64,000 bases of DNA from Gadus chalcogrammus. Taxonomy: Eukaryota > Chordata > Actinopteri > Gadiformes > Gadidae. The notes under the pieces were generated by a model. The model had not been told where the DNA came from. It did not search any database and saw nothing but the letters and a program-made list of their open reading frames with translations. The position numbers were made by a program, and so were the translations under genes. The stretch covers positions 5,056,555-5,120,554 of the forward strand of contig NC_079428.1 in NCBI RefSeq assembly GCF_026213295.1. Reading direction: 5' to 3'. Shown one piece after another: positions 1 to 22,729 of the stretch (positions within the stretch are counted from its first letter, which is position 1; every line of letters begins with the position of its first letter).

Positions 1-176
1 TCTCTCTATTCCTTCTAGAGTGTGGGGGGTTTACTCTCAGTGACACCTCTGATGTAGGTTTACATTTAAAGGGGAAATAATCTAGACTAAGTGAGTCCAA
101 TTGCAATAAAGTGTTACCATAATCACAGTTTGATCGTCAAAAGAAGATCAAACTATGAAATCTTTGTGCATAAAGC

Positions 177-178
<2 letters not shown>

Positions 179-253
<75 letters not shown>
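179..253. repeat. (GT)n microsatellite
   Basis: Uninterrupted GT dinucleotide tract of about 75 bp. The 21 bases before it (AAATCTTTGTGCATAAAGCTT) also precede the second GT tract near 511, so the two tracts share a duplicated left flank. No gene is seen around it; the open frame through it (91-327) is a low-complexity artefact. Confidence 0.95.
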
Positions 254-254
<1 letters not shown>

Positions 255-508
255 CTTTCTCCCAATCCCTGGGCCCTGCATTCCCACTAGCCCATCTGCC
301 ACACGGCTAATTCCATCTCTGTGCTAATCTCATTAGCACAAGTCAGCTAATAGCAAGCATTTTTCGTGTCAGCAACACTGTCTACTGACTGGTGTATTTC
401 TGTCAGTTCTCGTTGTCTCATTCTCTTCTTGTTGTTGTTGTCGTAGTTGTCAGACAGAACAAAGCGGCCAGATCTCGATGTTAGAAATTAAATCTTTGTG
501 CATAAAGC

Positions 509-510
<2 letters not shown>

Positions 511-579
<69 letters not shown>
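511..579. repeat. (GT)n microsatellite, second copy
   Basis: GT tract of about 69 bp with the same left flank as the tract at 179. It suggests a local duplication of flank plus repeat, followed by divergence of the right flanks. Confidence 0.95.
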
Positions 580-580
<1 letters not shown>

Positions 581-1850
581 TGGAGAAATAAAGGAGGGAT
601 ATGTGAGGAGTAATCTGCAGTCCTAATATGTATTTCTAATTATTTTTTTTTATATTAATTTCTAAGGGGGGGCAGCATAGAGCCTTGGTCAGAGACTGCA
701 AGTGGATAAATTCTGATATATACATATATACTGATATTCCGATATTCTCATACATTAAAATGTGAATAGATATATGAATATATATAACAGGAGAGACGAG
801 AGCGGCTAAAAGGTGATAAATATAAATAACACGCATCTGATTTGCTTTCTGTTTTGCTGGTTTCATTTTATATCTGTGTTGTGTTAATCTGGTTCTAATC
901 AAATCAAGGATTAATACGAAGGTACCTGTTACAAGAGCGTAACTGGTAAACTGTGAGCTACCATGGCTCTGCCTGCAGGGGGCAGTCATGATCGTCGCGT
1001 CATATAGTAACCTCAAGCGAAGAAGACCTCCACTTCCTTGTTATGAACCATGTGATTGTACTGTCGTTTAAACGTCTAACACAAAACAGTAACACAACTG
1101 AGACCTTTGTTCTCAGTAGTTACAGCATAAGAGGTATTTTAAGTTTATTGTATTGTTGTGCGGTCGGACCACTACCCAAGGCTTGGTGCATGGTCCTTTA
1201 GACCCAGAAGATAACTTTAGTGCAGGTAAATAACCTCCACTGCTACAAACTTGCCCTTAAGACCCACTACGTTTTATACCAAAGTCAAAGTGCACGTAAA
1301 TAACCTCCAGTACTACTACCTGCACGGTCCGTCACACCCAGTAGTTGCTTGCTACTATCACTACTATGGATGGTCTCTCGATCAACAACTAATGTCTTGA
1401 TTCACCCCATTGATCAGTTAACATTAACAGCCATTCTTGAAAACATGAGCTGGTTTGTAAAGAAGAAGCTGCATTGAAATTGTTTTCGAATCACTTGAAA
1501 AGCATTGGAACCTTGAGGTAAACAATATGGATTAGAACACGTCATCATCAGCAGGGACCTGTGATTGGTTCATTCACTCCTCCACGTGGAAGCATCTTGA
1601 CGTATCCCTCCCTTTACCCCTTATGTGCCTCTCCCAGCATTGATACTGTTTCATAGACAACGCATCGCCTCCGGAAATGTTACTAGGTCACAATAAAAAA
1701 AAAATACCTGTGCGGATTTCCCCAGAATATCGATCCAGGTTCCCATTCACTCATGTTCCCATGCAGCCAATGATCTGGAACTTTGCAGGGAAATAATGCA
1801 TGTGTGAAAGGGGGGCTTTACTCTATCTCTTATCTCTCTGTGTCTCTGCC
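580..1850. other. Intergenic / possible 5' region of zinc-finger gene
   Basis: No convincing coding exon. The stretch is AT-rich with short TA-rich runs near 720-790. The bases just before the first coding exon (TCTCTGCCAG, ending 1852) look like a splice acceptor, so a non-coding 5' exon may lie here, but I could not place it. Confidence 0.5.
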
Positions 1851-1854
1851 AGCC

Positions 1855-4800
1855 ATGCCAGGCCAGGGCGTGGCCAGGAAGAGGTGTGTGGGCTGTAGCG
1901 CCCCGCTGGGCATCGCCAGCCGCTCCTGCCCCAGCTGCCGGTCGGAGCAGCCCTACAAACTGTGGCTCAAGAAAAAGATGGAGAAGTTTGACTCCAACCG
2001 AGAGAGCTGGATCAAAGCCCAGAAGAGGTACCACATGTCCTCCCACGTCAGAGGAGAGGCCGTGCTGCTGGTGCGTACTACTACTACTACTACCCCTACC
2101 ACCTCATTTACTATTACTACTACTACCTCATCTACTACTACTACTGCTCCTACTACTACTAATACCTCATCTATCAACATATATTTACCCAATTGAATAC
2201 AAACTCACAACCTCATTAACTACGACCTCATTACCCCGTTTACTTATACCTCTTTTACTAATACCTAATTTTGTTCACTATTTTCTGTGTGTGTGTATTT
2301 GGTACTCTTCATTCTTGCCTGTAATTGGTTGCTTTGTATGCTTGCTGTGTGTGTTTGTTGTTTCCTTACTCGTCTGCGTGTGTGTGTGTGTGTCAGCTGG
2401 AGAAGCTCCACGCGCTGGGCATGAGGGCGGTGCTGTGTCTGGCGAGGCCAGGCAGGAGGCCAGGCTCCTGGGCGTCGGAGCTGCTGGCCCCCCGCTGCCA
2501 CTTCAACCACGCGGCCGCCGCCGCGCTCAAACGCATCCAGGCCCTGTACGAGACCGTCGTCCCAGGTACGCCCTGACTCGAGCAGGGGCAGGAGAGACTG
2601 GTGCTTAGGGTGTTGGATACTCTTTAGCGAGACGACTTAAACCCTACCTGATCATTAATGACATGTATCTGATAAAATAACATCCTATGAAAGCCCCTTT
2701 GGATAAGAGCGTAAACTAAATGACCTAAAGAGAGCAAAATACCATTGCATGATTGCGGTTAGCTATTTCCTAACCGTTAGCATAATATCCTAGCAGCTAG
2801 CCTCATATCATCCTAGCCACTAGCATGACATCCTAGCCGGGAACTCTAGCATGAGCTCCTAGCCGGCCCCTAGAATAACGTTGTATCCCTTATGAAGGCT
2901 GGAGTGAGACGGCCCTGAAGGCTGGAGCTCCAGCGGCAGAGACCCACGTCTCACTTGCTTCCCCCACACCCATGACCCAACCCCCCGCCGACCAGTGCTC
3001 CACGATGGAGCAGGGCCCCACGATGGAGCAGGGACCTGGGTTGGAGGAGGGCCCCACGATGGAGCAGGGCTCCAAGATGGAGCAGGGCCCCGCGATGGAG
3101 GAGGTGGAAGGCCCTGCGATGGACCAGGTGGATGGCCCCATGGTGGTGGAGGGCCTTGTGGAGGAGGTGGAAGGCCTCCCGATAGAGGAAATAGAAGGGC
3201 CCACGGTGGAGGTGGTGGAGGGCCTTGTGGAGGACCTTGTGGAGGAGGTGGAAGGCCCCACGATGGAGGTGGTGGAGGGCGTAGTGGAGGAGGTGGAAGG
3301 CCCCACGATGGAGGTGGTGGAGGGCCTGGTGGAGGAGGTGGAAGGCCCCACGATGGAGGTGGTGGAGGGCCTGGTGGAGGAGGTGGAAGGCCGCACAATG
3401 GAGGAGATAGAGGGCCCATCAATGCCAGAGGTTGAAGGCCTTGTGGAGGAGGTGGAAGGCCCTGCACTGGAGGAGGAGGAGAGGCCTGCTGTGGAGGTCC
3501 CCACGGCGCAGGATGCATCCCAACGTATTGAAGGTTAGAAGCAGCAAAAACAAAATGATATAACTTGGATGGGCTAACTTGTATCTGAAAATGTCGAAGA
3601 TTCGAAGATTCGATTTGAATAAAAGCTTGTAACGAGAGACATATTGTGAGATTGTACTGATATAGACAAGTCATCATTTTATAACACCATGATATACCGT
3701 TTTGTCAGAAAAATTTCCCATGTGTATTTTAACACAGATTACAGCACCAGGTCCAGCGGACATGTGACCCAAAAAAGACAACCGCGGAGCAGAAGGAAAG
3801 GTGAGGTCAGAGGTCAGGGTCTATATGACCCTATATGACCTGACATCACATGACCTATATGACGTGTTCACCTGTAGGAAAGCTGTTGAAAACACTGACA
3901 TTTCACTTCTTCACAGCCCTCAAAACCAGAGAGGTGGACAACGAACAGCCAGAGGTGTGTATATGAATGTGACCGGTACCTGGTTCGCCAATACTGACTT
4001 GAATGTGTATTAAAGCGTTTTTTAAAACGTGAACCTATTTTACGCTCTGCTTGTATGAAAGGACTAATGCCGATTTTTTTCTAAAGACTTGGTTGGACCC
4101 TTAAAAAAGTTGACCAGATCAAGCGAAATGTAAAGAATAAAGTTGTATTCCTCTGTAGGGATCTTTCCCTGAAGGAAGCAAAAAAAAAAAGTGGCAAAGA
4201 AAAAACGGTTAGAGGACGTTCACTGAGGTGGCGCTATATGCAGAAATCGGCATCAGACTCTTGCACCCAAAATAATCGGAAAAATAGACTGCTGGTTGAA
4301 AAATCCTGAAGTTCTCCTTCAGTACTGACTGGTATTTATAGTAAAGATGACGACTGAAATGTATATAAAGGATGAACGCCGGTATGGATAATAAAGACGA
4401 GGGCTGGCATGTATTGCATGAGGCTAACTCTCCCACGTCCTCTATCAGGGCTCCTCATCGTCTCTCCAGTGTGAGGAGGTTTCAGTCTCTGTAGAGACCA
4501 GTCCTGCTCCTCCAGAGATGGAGGAGGAGGAGGAGGAGGAGGAGGAGGAGCAGAAGAAGAAGGAGGAGGAGGAGGAGGAGGAGGAGGAGGAGCAGGAGCA
4601 GGAGGCGGCCCCTGCATCAGGTTATCTTAAAACCCACCACACTCTTCCAGAAGAGGGCCGCACATTCAGTGTGTGATGTTTGAGCTCATGCTAATTCCGT
4701 GGTGTTGCTTTGATAGGAGCACCTCTCGAGTGGGAAAGCTCTGAGCAGTACCCCGGTCGCCGCCCCGGGCCAGAGGGCCCCGGAGCGGCGACCGGGGGTT

Positions 4801-6059
4801 ACGGCTGCGAGCAGTGCGGGAAGACCCTCTCCACGGCCCGGAGCCTCAAGGCCCACGCGCGCGTCCACACGGGGGAGCGGCCCCACGTGTGCCCGCTGTG
4901 CGGCAAGTCGTTCCACCAGCCGGGCGCCCTCCGCCACCACCAGCGCGGCCACAGCGGCGACCGGCGCCACCTGTGCGCCCACTGCGGCAAGACCTTCGCC
5001 CGCGCCGACGTCTTCAACGCCCACCTGCAGACCCACTCGGGCAAGAAGCCCCACCGGTGCCCCGACTGCGGCAAGAGCTTCCTGCGGCCCGCCAACCTGC
5101 GGCGGCACCGGGCGGTGCACACGGGCGAGCGGGCCTTCCTGTGCACGCAGTGCGGCAAGGGCTTCAAGCAGGACAGCCACCTGCGCTCGCACCAGCGCTC
5201 GCACACGGACGAGCGGCCGCACGGCTGCCCGCAGTGCGGCAAGCGCTTCCGGCTGGCGGCCACGCTGCGGCAGCACGCGCTCATCCACACGGGGGACAAG
5301 CCCCACCGCTGCCCGTACTGCGAGCGGCGCTTCCGCAGCGCGGGGCAGCTGCGGACGCACCAGGAGCGCGGCCACCCGCCCGACAGCCCGTACGGCTGCG
5401 GCCGCTGCGGCCTGGCGCTGGCCGACGCGCTGGCGCTGCAGAGCCACGAGGCGCTGCACGTCGAGGAGAAGCCCTACCAGTGCGTGCACTGCGAGAAGGC
5501 CTTCGGCCAGGCCAAGGCGCTGCGGCAGCACCAGCTGCTGCACTCGGGGGACAAGCGGTACCGCTGCGCGGCGTGCGACAAGGCCTTCACGCGGCTCGTC
5601 ACGCTGCACACGCACCAGCGCATCCACACGGGCGAGCGGCCCCACGCCTGCGCCTCGTGCGGCCAGACCTTCATGTGGCTGGCGCAGCTGCAGAGCCACC
5701 AGAGGCTCCACGCCGGCGAGCGGCCGCACCGGTGCCCCCACTGCGACGAGGCCTTCGCGCGGCCCTCGGAGCTGCGGCTGCACACGCTGCGGCACCCGGC
5801 GGCGACGCGGCACCCATGCGCGCACTGCGGCAAGAGCTTCGGCCACCTGGGGGCGCTGAGGACGCACGAGCACACGCACGCCATCGACAGGCCCTTTGCG
5901 TGCGACCAGTGCGGCAAGAGCTTCGCGTGGCGGTACCAGCTGCAGTCGCACCAGCGCGTGCACTCGGAGGTCCGGGTGAGGCACTGCCAGGAGTGCGGGG
6001 AGAGCGTCACCGAGTCGCGGCGCTCCAAGAAGCACGTCTGTGTCCACGCCGCTCGGTGA
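1855..6059 (+). CDS. C2H2 zinc-finger protein, 15 fingers, seven exons
   Basis: Probable nuclear DNA-binding transcription factor. Exons, all phase-consistent: 1855-2070, 2397-2565, about 2934-3533, 3738-3800, 3917-3954, 4449-4620, 4717-6059, giving 2601 nt and 866 aa. The N-terminus has a small Cys4 motif (C-x2-C-x10-C-x2-C) followed by a Lys-rich helix, resembling the UPF0547/C16orf87 type of fish ZNF leader. Exon 3 encodes an acidic repeat (VEEVEGP / MEVVEGL units); exon 4 is basic (KRQPRSRRK, a likely NLS); exon 6 ends in poly-Glu. The last exon carries 14 classical fingers with HTGERPH-type linkers plus a 15th with correct Cys2-His2 spacing but without the core Phe and Leu. ATG 1855 was chosen for its context and the acceptor just upstream. 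Exon 3 start is uncertain (2934 or 2940, same frame). The very GC-rich last exon yields long antisense frames that are not genes. Confidence 0.85.
3130..3480 (+). repeat. Coding tandem repeat in ZNF exon 3
   Basis: Imperfect 45-bp units encoding a 15-residue acidic repeat of the form TMEVVEGLVEEVEGP, with partial units at both ends. The repeat stays in frame on the plus strand. The minus-strand reading is a proline/serine-rich shadow. Confidence 0.85.
4159..4208 (+). other. Possible cassette exon with Lys/Arg cluster
   Basis: A good acceptor (CCTCTGTAG) precedes GSFPEGSKKKKWQRKKR, and a GTTAGA donor follows at 4209. Entry phase 0 fits the preceding exon, but the exit phase (2) does not fit the next exon. 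It would need another donor, or it is not used. The Lys/Arg cluster looks like a nuclear-localisation signal. RNA evidence would decide. Confidence 0.3.
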
Positions 6060-6098
6060 CGAGGCACGCCGGTCGTCAAGCACGGAAGACACCGGTTG

Positions 6099-6221
<123 letters not shown>

Positions 6222-6230
6222 ACATGTCTG

Positions 6231-6236
6231 AATAAA
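6231..6236 (+). terminator. Polyadenylation signal AATAAA of ZNF gene
   Basis: AATAAA 172 bp after the stop codon, directly after the GT tract. A second AATAAA occurs at 6304. The gene converges on cfi, whose stop codon is at 6773. Confidence 0.7.
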
Positions 6237-6772
6237 TCTCTTCTCTACGATTGTTTTGTTGTTCTGTCATTATTAAAAGTGCAGGAATCATTTGAGCACA
6301 TAGAAATAAAGTGAAATAAGCAAACTGCTTTTAAGTGCTACTTTATAGAAACGAGAGAATTGTTGTAGTGTAGTGCATTGTTTCCACAAAACCAACATCC
6401 ACTGACAACATAGGACCTGGCCCTAGTTATGACGGGCTTTAGCCAACCGAGTAACTCCAGCATCACGGTCAGTGTGGCTCAAAAGAATGAACGATGGAAA
6501 CAAAATGTGAATTGCAAATTGTATTAAATGCATCTTCCCAGGTGGACATGTTAATGATCATGTTTGTCTGCGGTATGGCATGTTCTCTGGTCGACTGCTT
6601 CACTAGTAACCATCATCTGCCGGTCCTGTTCAAAACAGTTGGATCTGATCACATAGTCAAGGTGTCTGTACATTAGTCTACAGGTAATCAAGCATCACCT
6701 GGAGGTCCTGTTTATACATGTAGTTTGACCTGCTCTCGAGGACCTTAACGTTTAGCTGTCCCAGTGAAGGAG

Positions 6773-16440
<9,668 letters not shown>

Positions 16441-17846
16441 CTTCACAGACAGAAAAACAGACTGTTTCTGGGTCTTCACGTCTAAAAGTGTGTCCAGAGA
16501 CGGACCAGAGAAGTCCACTGACGGGCCAGCTAAATGGTGTGCAGGAGAGGGCTCTGTCCCGGACTCTGATCTCCTCTTTCATCTCAGATGTGTCCAAACA
16601 GACGCACACAACACACACACGCAAAAACACACACACACTCAAATAATGAAAAATATATATAATTTTTTGAGAGGATTAGGAGTATGCATTTTGAGTATAT
16701 GTTTGGAGGATGTATTTGGAGTATGTTGTTGGTGTGTATATGGAATATGTATTGAGATTATCTATTTCCTGCATTTATTTGGACTATGTATTTGGACCAT
16801 GTATTTGGATAATAAGGTGAGCCACCAGGTTCCAGTAAACTGTCTGAATAAATAATGTCCTAATCAGAGCTAGGAGCAATGTTTAACACAAAGTTAATAG
16901 TCAACTAAACAGCTCATACAGGCAAGCAGACAGACAGGCAGACCGACAGGCAGGCAGACAGACAGAGGTCAGTCACCTTCACTCATACACAAGAACATCT
17001 CTTCACATGAACATAACAAGATTCAGTCACTCCATGAGATGATCAGTCCCTGATCTACTACTAGATCCACTCCCACACACGCACGCACACACACACACAC
17101 ACACACACACAAACACCTTATTTCTCCTTACAAGATTGCCCTGGACTCAAAATTCTTTCATCATATTATTCTTCAAAATCTGTAAAAATGTTTATTTTTC
17201 CCACAATTTCATAGAAAAGCCAAACGTCCACAGTCTCAGCCCATTTTTCCTATATGACCGTTTTGTTATTGTATAACTACCTTACGGCTATTATTAGCCG
17301 GATACCATTAACAGGTTGAGAGTACGAATCCTGATTAGAGCATTATGAACAAGCTCAACATGACATTCGGTCATTGCAGCTCATTTAAGAAAAACAACAT
17401 TGAACAGCACCTGACATTCCGGCTCATTAGTTTCCAAGAATCAGACTGCAAAGACACAGTATGGCATTAAGTGGAACTTCTTCATTAACCATTTTTCCTT
17501 CATAATTAACTTTCATATTTACATTTTCTCCGTTAGTGTTCTTGACTACAAATGTTTAATTTCCCAAGAAATTCAAAGATTTTTCAGGCTTTGAAGAAAG
17601 CCCTTAATTCAGAAATGTGTGCTTGGAGTTGTCTGGATGTTGTTTGCTTATCAATAGACATTTTGACCATGTGAATGCGGCTGCAGTTCAGGTTTATAAG
17701 GGGAACATCTTTCCTTAAATATGACAATTATATGTTATATTTATATATCTCACATTAGTGTTCTTGACTTTAAATTTTGCTCGGACCCCGTTAATCACCA
17801 CTTGCGGATATATTTATATTTAGCTTTGTAGAAAAGCGTCTTCAGA
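16441..17846. other. cfi 5' flank, no gene seen
   Basis: Upstream of the cfi start codon (16440). It contains CAGACAGG-type short repeats (16919-16965), a short CA tract (17079-17112) and AT-rich sequence. The piece near 17690-17820 is related in inverted orientation to 32530-32640 (shared GGACCCCGTTAATCA). No coding exon is supported; the cfi promoter should lie in the first few hundred bases, but I see no clear core element. Confidence 0.5.
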
Positions 17847-19085
<1,239 letters not shown>

Positions 19086-19195
19086 ATTTTGTAGCTACCA
19101 ACCAGGAATATCCCAATATTTGCCCTTGTTTGGGAGGGGTTCAGGGCAGGGGGAATCTCCTCTTAATCTTGCCTACTGCTCCTTTTTGTGTAATA

Positions 19196-19856
19196 CAGGG
19201 GTCAGCAACCTTTTCAACATGCAGTGCCAGTTTGACATTTTCTCGTTAATGAGCAACAATATATAAAAATATTAAGCTGAATTATGACGCAGCGACCAAA
19301 AACATTTCCAGAAGACCTTGAATTGTATTAATTCCATATAGTCCACAATCATGCGTCAACATTTTAAATGTTTTTTTTTTGTTATATTTGCAACATGGGC
19401 TTACAAATTATAATTACATATGTCCCATCTTTAAACACCACTTTCAGAAACTCATTCAAAAACATATTTGCACTGTGAGAAATGTAAAAAACGAGAATAT
19501 ATGAGAATGTTGGAACCATCCACATCAATATCTTCAAGACATGTACAGCTTTGCAAAACCATGTGAAGGCGATGCATACAGGCCACTTGCAACAGTATTT
19601 TAAATATTTTCTTCTCTATTACACACAACATAGGTTTAAAAACTATCAATTTATCCGATTTCAGAACACTGCTTTCAGTAACTCATTTAAACATGTGCGC
19701 TGCAAGGGCGGAAATGCCCAAAACAGAATAAAGTGCAAAAAAATCGGTAGCAATGATATGCTGCCGCATTGTACGGTTTTTTTTCTCTGAAGTGTGCCAA
19801 TGATTATGCTGCCACGTGCCAGTGGTGGCACACGTGCCTAGGGTAGACGACCCCTG
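19196..19856. mobile_element. Non-autonomous hAT-type element with perfect 8-bp TSD
   Basis: Ends CAGGGGTCAGCAACC and, inverted, CAGGGGTCGTCTACC. Flanked on both sides by GTGTAATA (19188-19195 and 19857-19864), an exact 8-bp target duplication as expected of hAT elements. Length 661 bp, with no intact transposase. Confidence 0.85.
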
Positions 19857-20494
19857 GTGTAATAGAATCAAAATGGAAACGCTATTCTTGTGATTTAAGT
19901 ACCGGTAATGAAAACGAATCTCCAGGGTGACGGGCATCTAGCATGCAGAATAACAGTTGATGTATATACATAGTATTGTGTAAAAAAAATAGTAAAGCAC
20001 AGAACATCACATCACTAACCTGATACAAGCAACCTCATCCCCAAAAGGGAGATAACACTCAAGCAGCCTGGTGTCATACTCAATTACAAATACAAAAATA
20101 CACATCTAGCAAAAATGTAACTAAAACCCCAATATGCGTGAGAACAATCACATCTAATAAAGCCATGCATCAATAAATAGCTCAAACATATTGGATGACG
20201 AACACACAGGCTCATCGAAGAGTCTTGTAATTCTTTGCTTCAACGTTATCTTAAGAGAAGGCCATAATGGTAGTGTCCTGAAGACTTCCACAGACCTGTA
20301 AAATTATACTAGCGTGGCTAGTAAGGTGCTCAACCAATAGCAATGCGCAGTTGGATCGACCTGTTTTGTAATTCATATTAGATACCTGATGTATAACTAG
20401 ATTCCCATTCATTTATAATATAATATGCATCTCAAGTGAACTTATAGTCCCTCCGAATGTTATTTTCCACCCTGATGACAATCTGTTGCAGTGA

Positions 20495-20645
20495 CAGCTA
20501 ATTAGAGGCACATAACTGGAAGTAGCAGCTAGTTAGAGACACATAGATGGCAGTAGCAGCTAGTTAGAGGCACAAAATGGGCAGTGGCAGCTGGCAAGAC
20601 ACACATAGCGAGCAGTAGCAGCTAGCTAGAGGCACATTGTGGGCA
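20495..20645. repeat. About 31-bp tandem repeat, five units
   Basis: Units built around CAGCTAGTTAGAGGCACA at a spacing of 30-32 bp, just downstream of the first B7-like gene. The related array downstream of the second B7-like gene (about 45950-47115) is interrupted by a 1-kb transposon. Confidence 0.8.
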
Positions 20646-20672
20646 GACAGTGGTTGCTTGTGTGGGTGTGTC

Positions 20673-22665
20673 TTAGGATCTCAAATCTTCATTTTGGCAC
20701 GACATAACCATGATGTCCTTCTGTTTCTGGGAGTTTCCACGAACGATTCTGCAGGCTGGACATAACAGTATCAGAGTGGGCACCTAGCTGGAATTCATTA
20801 AATTAATGAAAGCATCTCATTATCTTACAAATACTATGTACTCACCAATCGCCAAAATCACCAAAGCCACCACAAGAAGCACCCCCGCAGCAGTCATCAA
20901 TGCATAAGCAATTCGATAGGTCATGTCCACATTTTCAAAGAGGTTTTCTGCAGAGAAAGCACATTACATGAATACAGGATCTGTCTATAACATTGCATCT
21001 GCCAATAACATCCCGCAGCAGGCCGATGTGTAAATCTAGAGGCATCCATGACGTCTCGAGTGGAAGAGAAAAGAACGTAGTTACTCTAAATATCTTTTAT
21101 GTTGTTCAGGGTAGAGACCAGACCAGCATGAGGTTCCTCTTACGGCCTGTAGATGTCCACAGTGGAGCCTAGGCTAAAGTTCCTCTTACGGCCTGTAGGT
21201 GGTTTGCAATATTGATCAGGACGCAGAAAGACCCGCCATCATTTTAATTTGACAGGGAGGAAAGAAGGCTTTGTAATACAAAGCCTAAGAATGTCTTCCT
21301 CATATGTTAGGATCTGTTTTTCTGAGGTCCTAGTTGACAAATATCTTTATTCAATTATTATTCAAAACGTATTCAAATTGTTATTATGTTTTTGAATAAT
21401 ACGTTTACGTTAATACGAATACGTTTTGGCCATAGGCTAGTACGAGGCATTCATACAACTACCCTCAATGTTATAAACTGTGCTGCCAGATATAGATGGT
21501 GTCTGTTGTTGACTGCTAACATCTTAGCTAAGTGCTGACGCTCCATATACACAAATTCTTCACCGTTATAGAACTCTTACATTAACCAATGGGTGACGTC
21601 ACAGACGCTACATCCAGTGACCTCATCACCTGACATACCAGGACCTACCAGGAAGGTGCCACTCCGTCTCCCTGGTCTGGTTGAAGAGCTCCTGGTGAAC
21701 TCTACAGGTGAGGGGTCTGTTTGGACTCTTCCTCTCCACCACCAGGGTGCTGGAAATGTTGTAGAGTCGGTCGGGGTCCTGGGTGGTAGTCATGGTTACG
21801 GCGGGCAAGAGGTGTCCATCAGCGTTCCACCAGGAGAGCTTTGGTTGTGGGTACCAGCCTTTAGCCCGGCAGCCCAGAACCAGGCCGCTGCTGCTGTAAT
21901 CCTCCAGGGTTATGACTGGGGAGGAGGCTGCACCTGGGGGTGAGGTTAGGGTTATGACAGGGAGGAGGAGGTCGCACTTCTGGTGGGATTAGGGGGTAGT
22001 TCTACTCTATATTTGTATTAGAATCTCTCTCACCCACTATAAAAAGGTCCGGGTCATGTTCCAACCTACCGGTAGAAGTCTTACCTACAAGGAGATGGAC
22101 GGAGTACTTGTTGTCTTTGGACTCGAACAGGCAGGTGTAGCTCCCCTCATCGGCCAGTCGGACGTGGAACAGTTTGAGGGAGATGATTCCTCTATCCAGA
22201 TCTTCTGCTGACAGCATCGTCCTGCCTCTGTATGCCGGATTCTGGTCTTCATAAATGGTCAGACCGTTTTCACCCCGATGGACAATATCAGGAGTCAGGT
22301 CTGACCTGGACCACTCCATTACAGCCTTGCTGATGTCTGACGACGTCTTTGTATCGACCGACAGAGTGACGTCGTCACCGACCAGTGCCCTGTGAGCTTC
22401 ACCTAGACAGAGAGATGACCCGATGAAGAGGAAGAGGAGAGGTTGTGAGGTTGGGGAACACAGCCCAAGTCTCTAACATCCACCTAGCTACATGCGGAAC
22501 CAGGAGAGGATCTGCTACTGGACACTCTCCTCTGACTCTAGTAGTAACATTATGGCAACAGTATGACAACCAAAAAGAGTGTTGGTAATTATGGGATGTT
22601 TAACCTGCAGAAAAGCTGATCAACAGCAGAAAGAGGACTTCCATGAGAGGCCTGAAGAGGTTCAT
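20673..22665 (-). CDS. B7/butyrophilin-like type I membrane protein, copy A
   Basis: Cell-surface Ig-superfamily protein. Exons (minus), all phase 1: 22665-22605 signal peptide (MNLFRPLMEVLFLLLISFSA); 22402-22085 IgV; 21933-21649 IgC1-like (GCRAKGWYPQPKLSWW, typical of BTN/MOG/CD276); 20947-20846 TM (about 20 hydrophobic residues, AAGVLLVVALVILAIG); 20755-20673 short tail ending QNEDLRS. 849 nt, 282 aa. The IgV keeps EWSR, the PAYRGRT strand and DEGSYTC, but the B-strand Cys is replaced (VTLSVDT), so the canonical disulfide cannot form. The IgC keeps both Cys. There is no B30.2 domain or obvious tyrosine motif in the tail. Paralogue at 47190-48945. Family placement (butyrophilin-like versus MOG/CD276-like) is open. 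Confidence 0.85.
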
Positions 22666-22729
22666 CTGACTTAATTAGGGGAACATGAGCATCTGCCTTT
22701 GCCTGAAATAGAAAAATAATTGTTATTAA

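Noticed and set aside
91..327. Poly-(CV) and poly-(TH) open frames here and at many other places
   Set aside because: They are translations of (GT)n/(CA)n microsatellites with no motif, start context or conservation.
2859..3677. Minus-strand proline-rich frame (GLPPPP repeats)
   Set aside because: Shadow of the acidic repeat exon; the plus frame joins its neighbours in phase at both ends.
4686..6092. Long minus-strand frame of 468 codons antisense to the zinc-finger exon
   Set aside because: It mirrors the GC-rich finger repeats. The plus strand gives 15 well-spaced Cys2-His2 fingers, while the antisense product is a low-complexity Arg/Val/Leu/Ala string.
6640..6690. Minus-strand HLDYVIRSN as an alternative last cfi exon
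   Set aside because: No acceptor in the required phase, and the exon at 6841-6773 fits fully.
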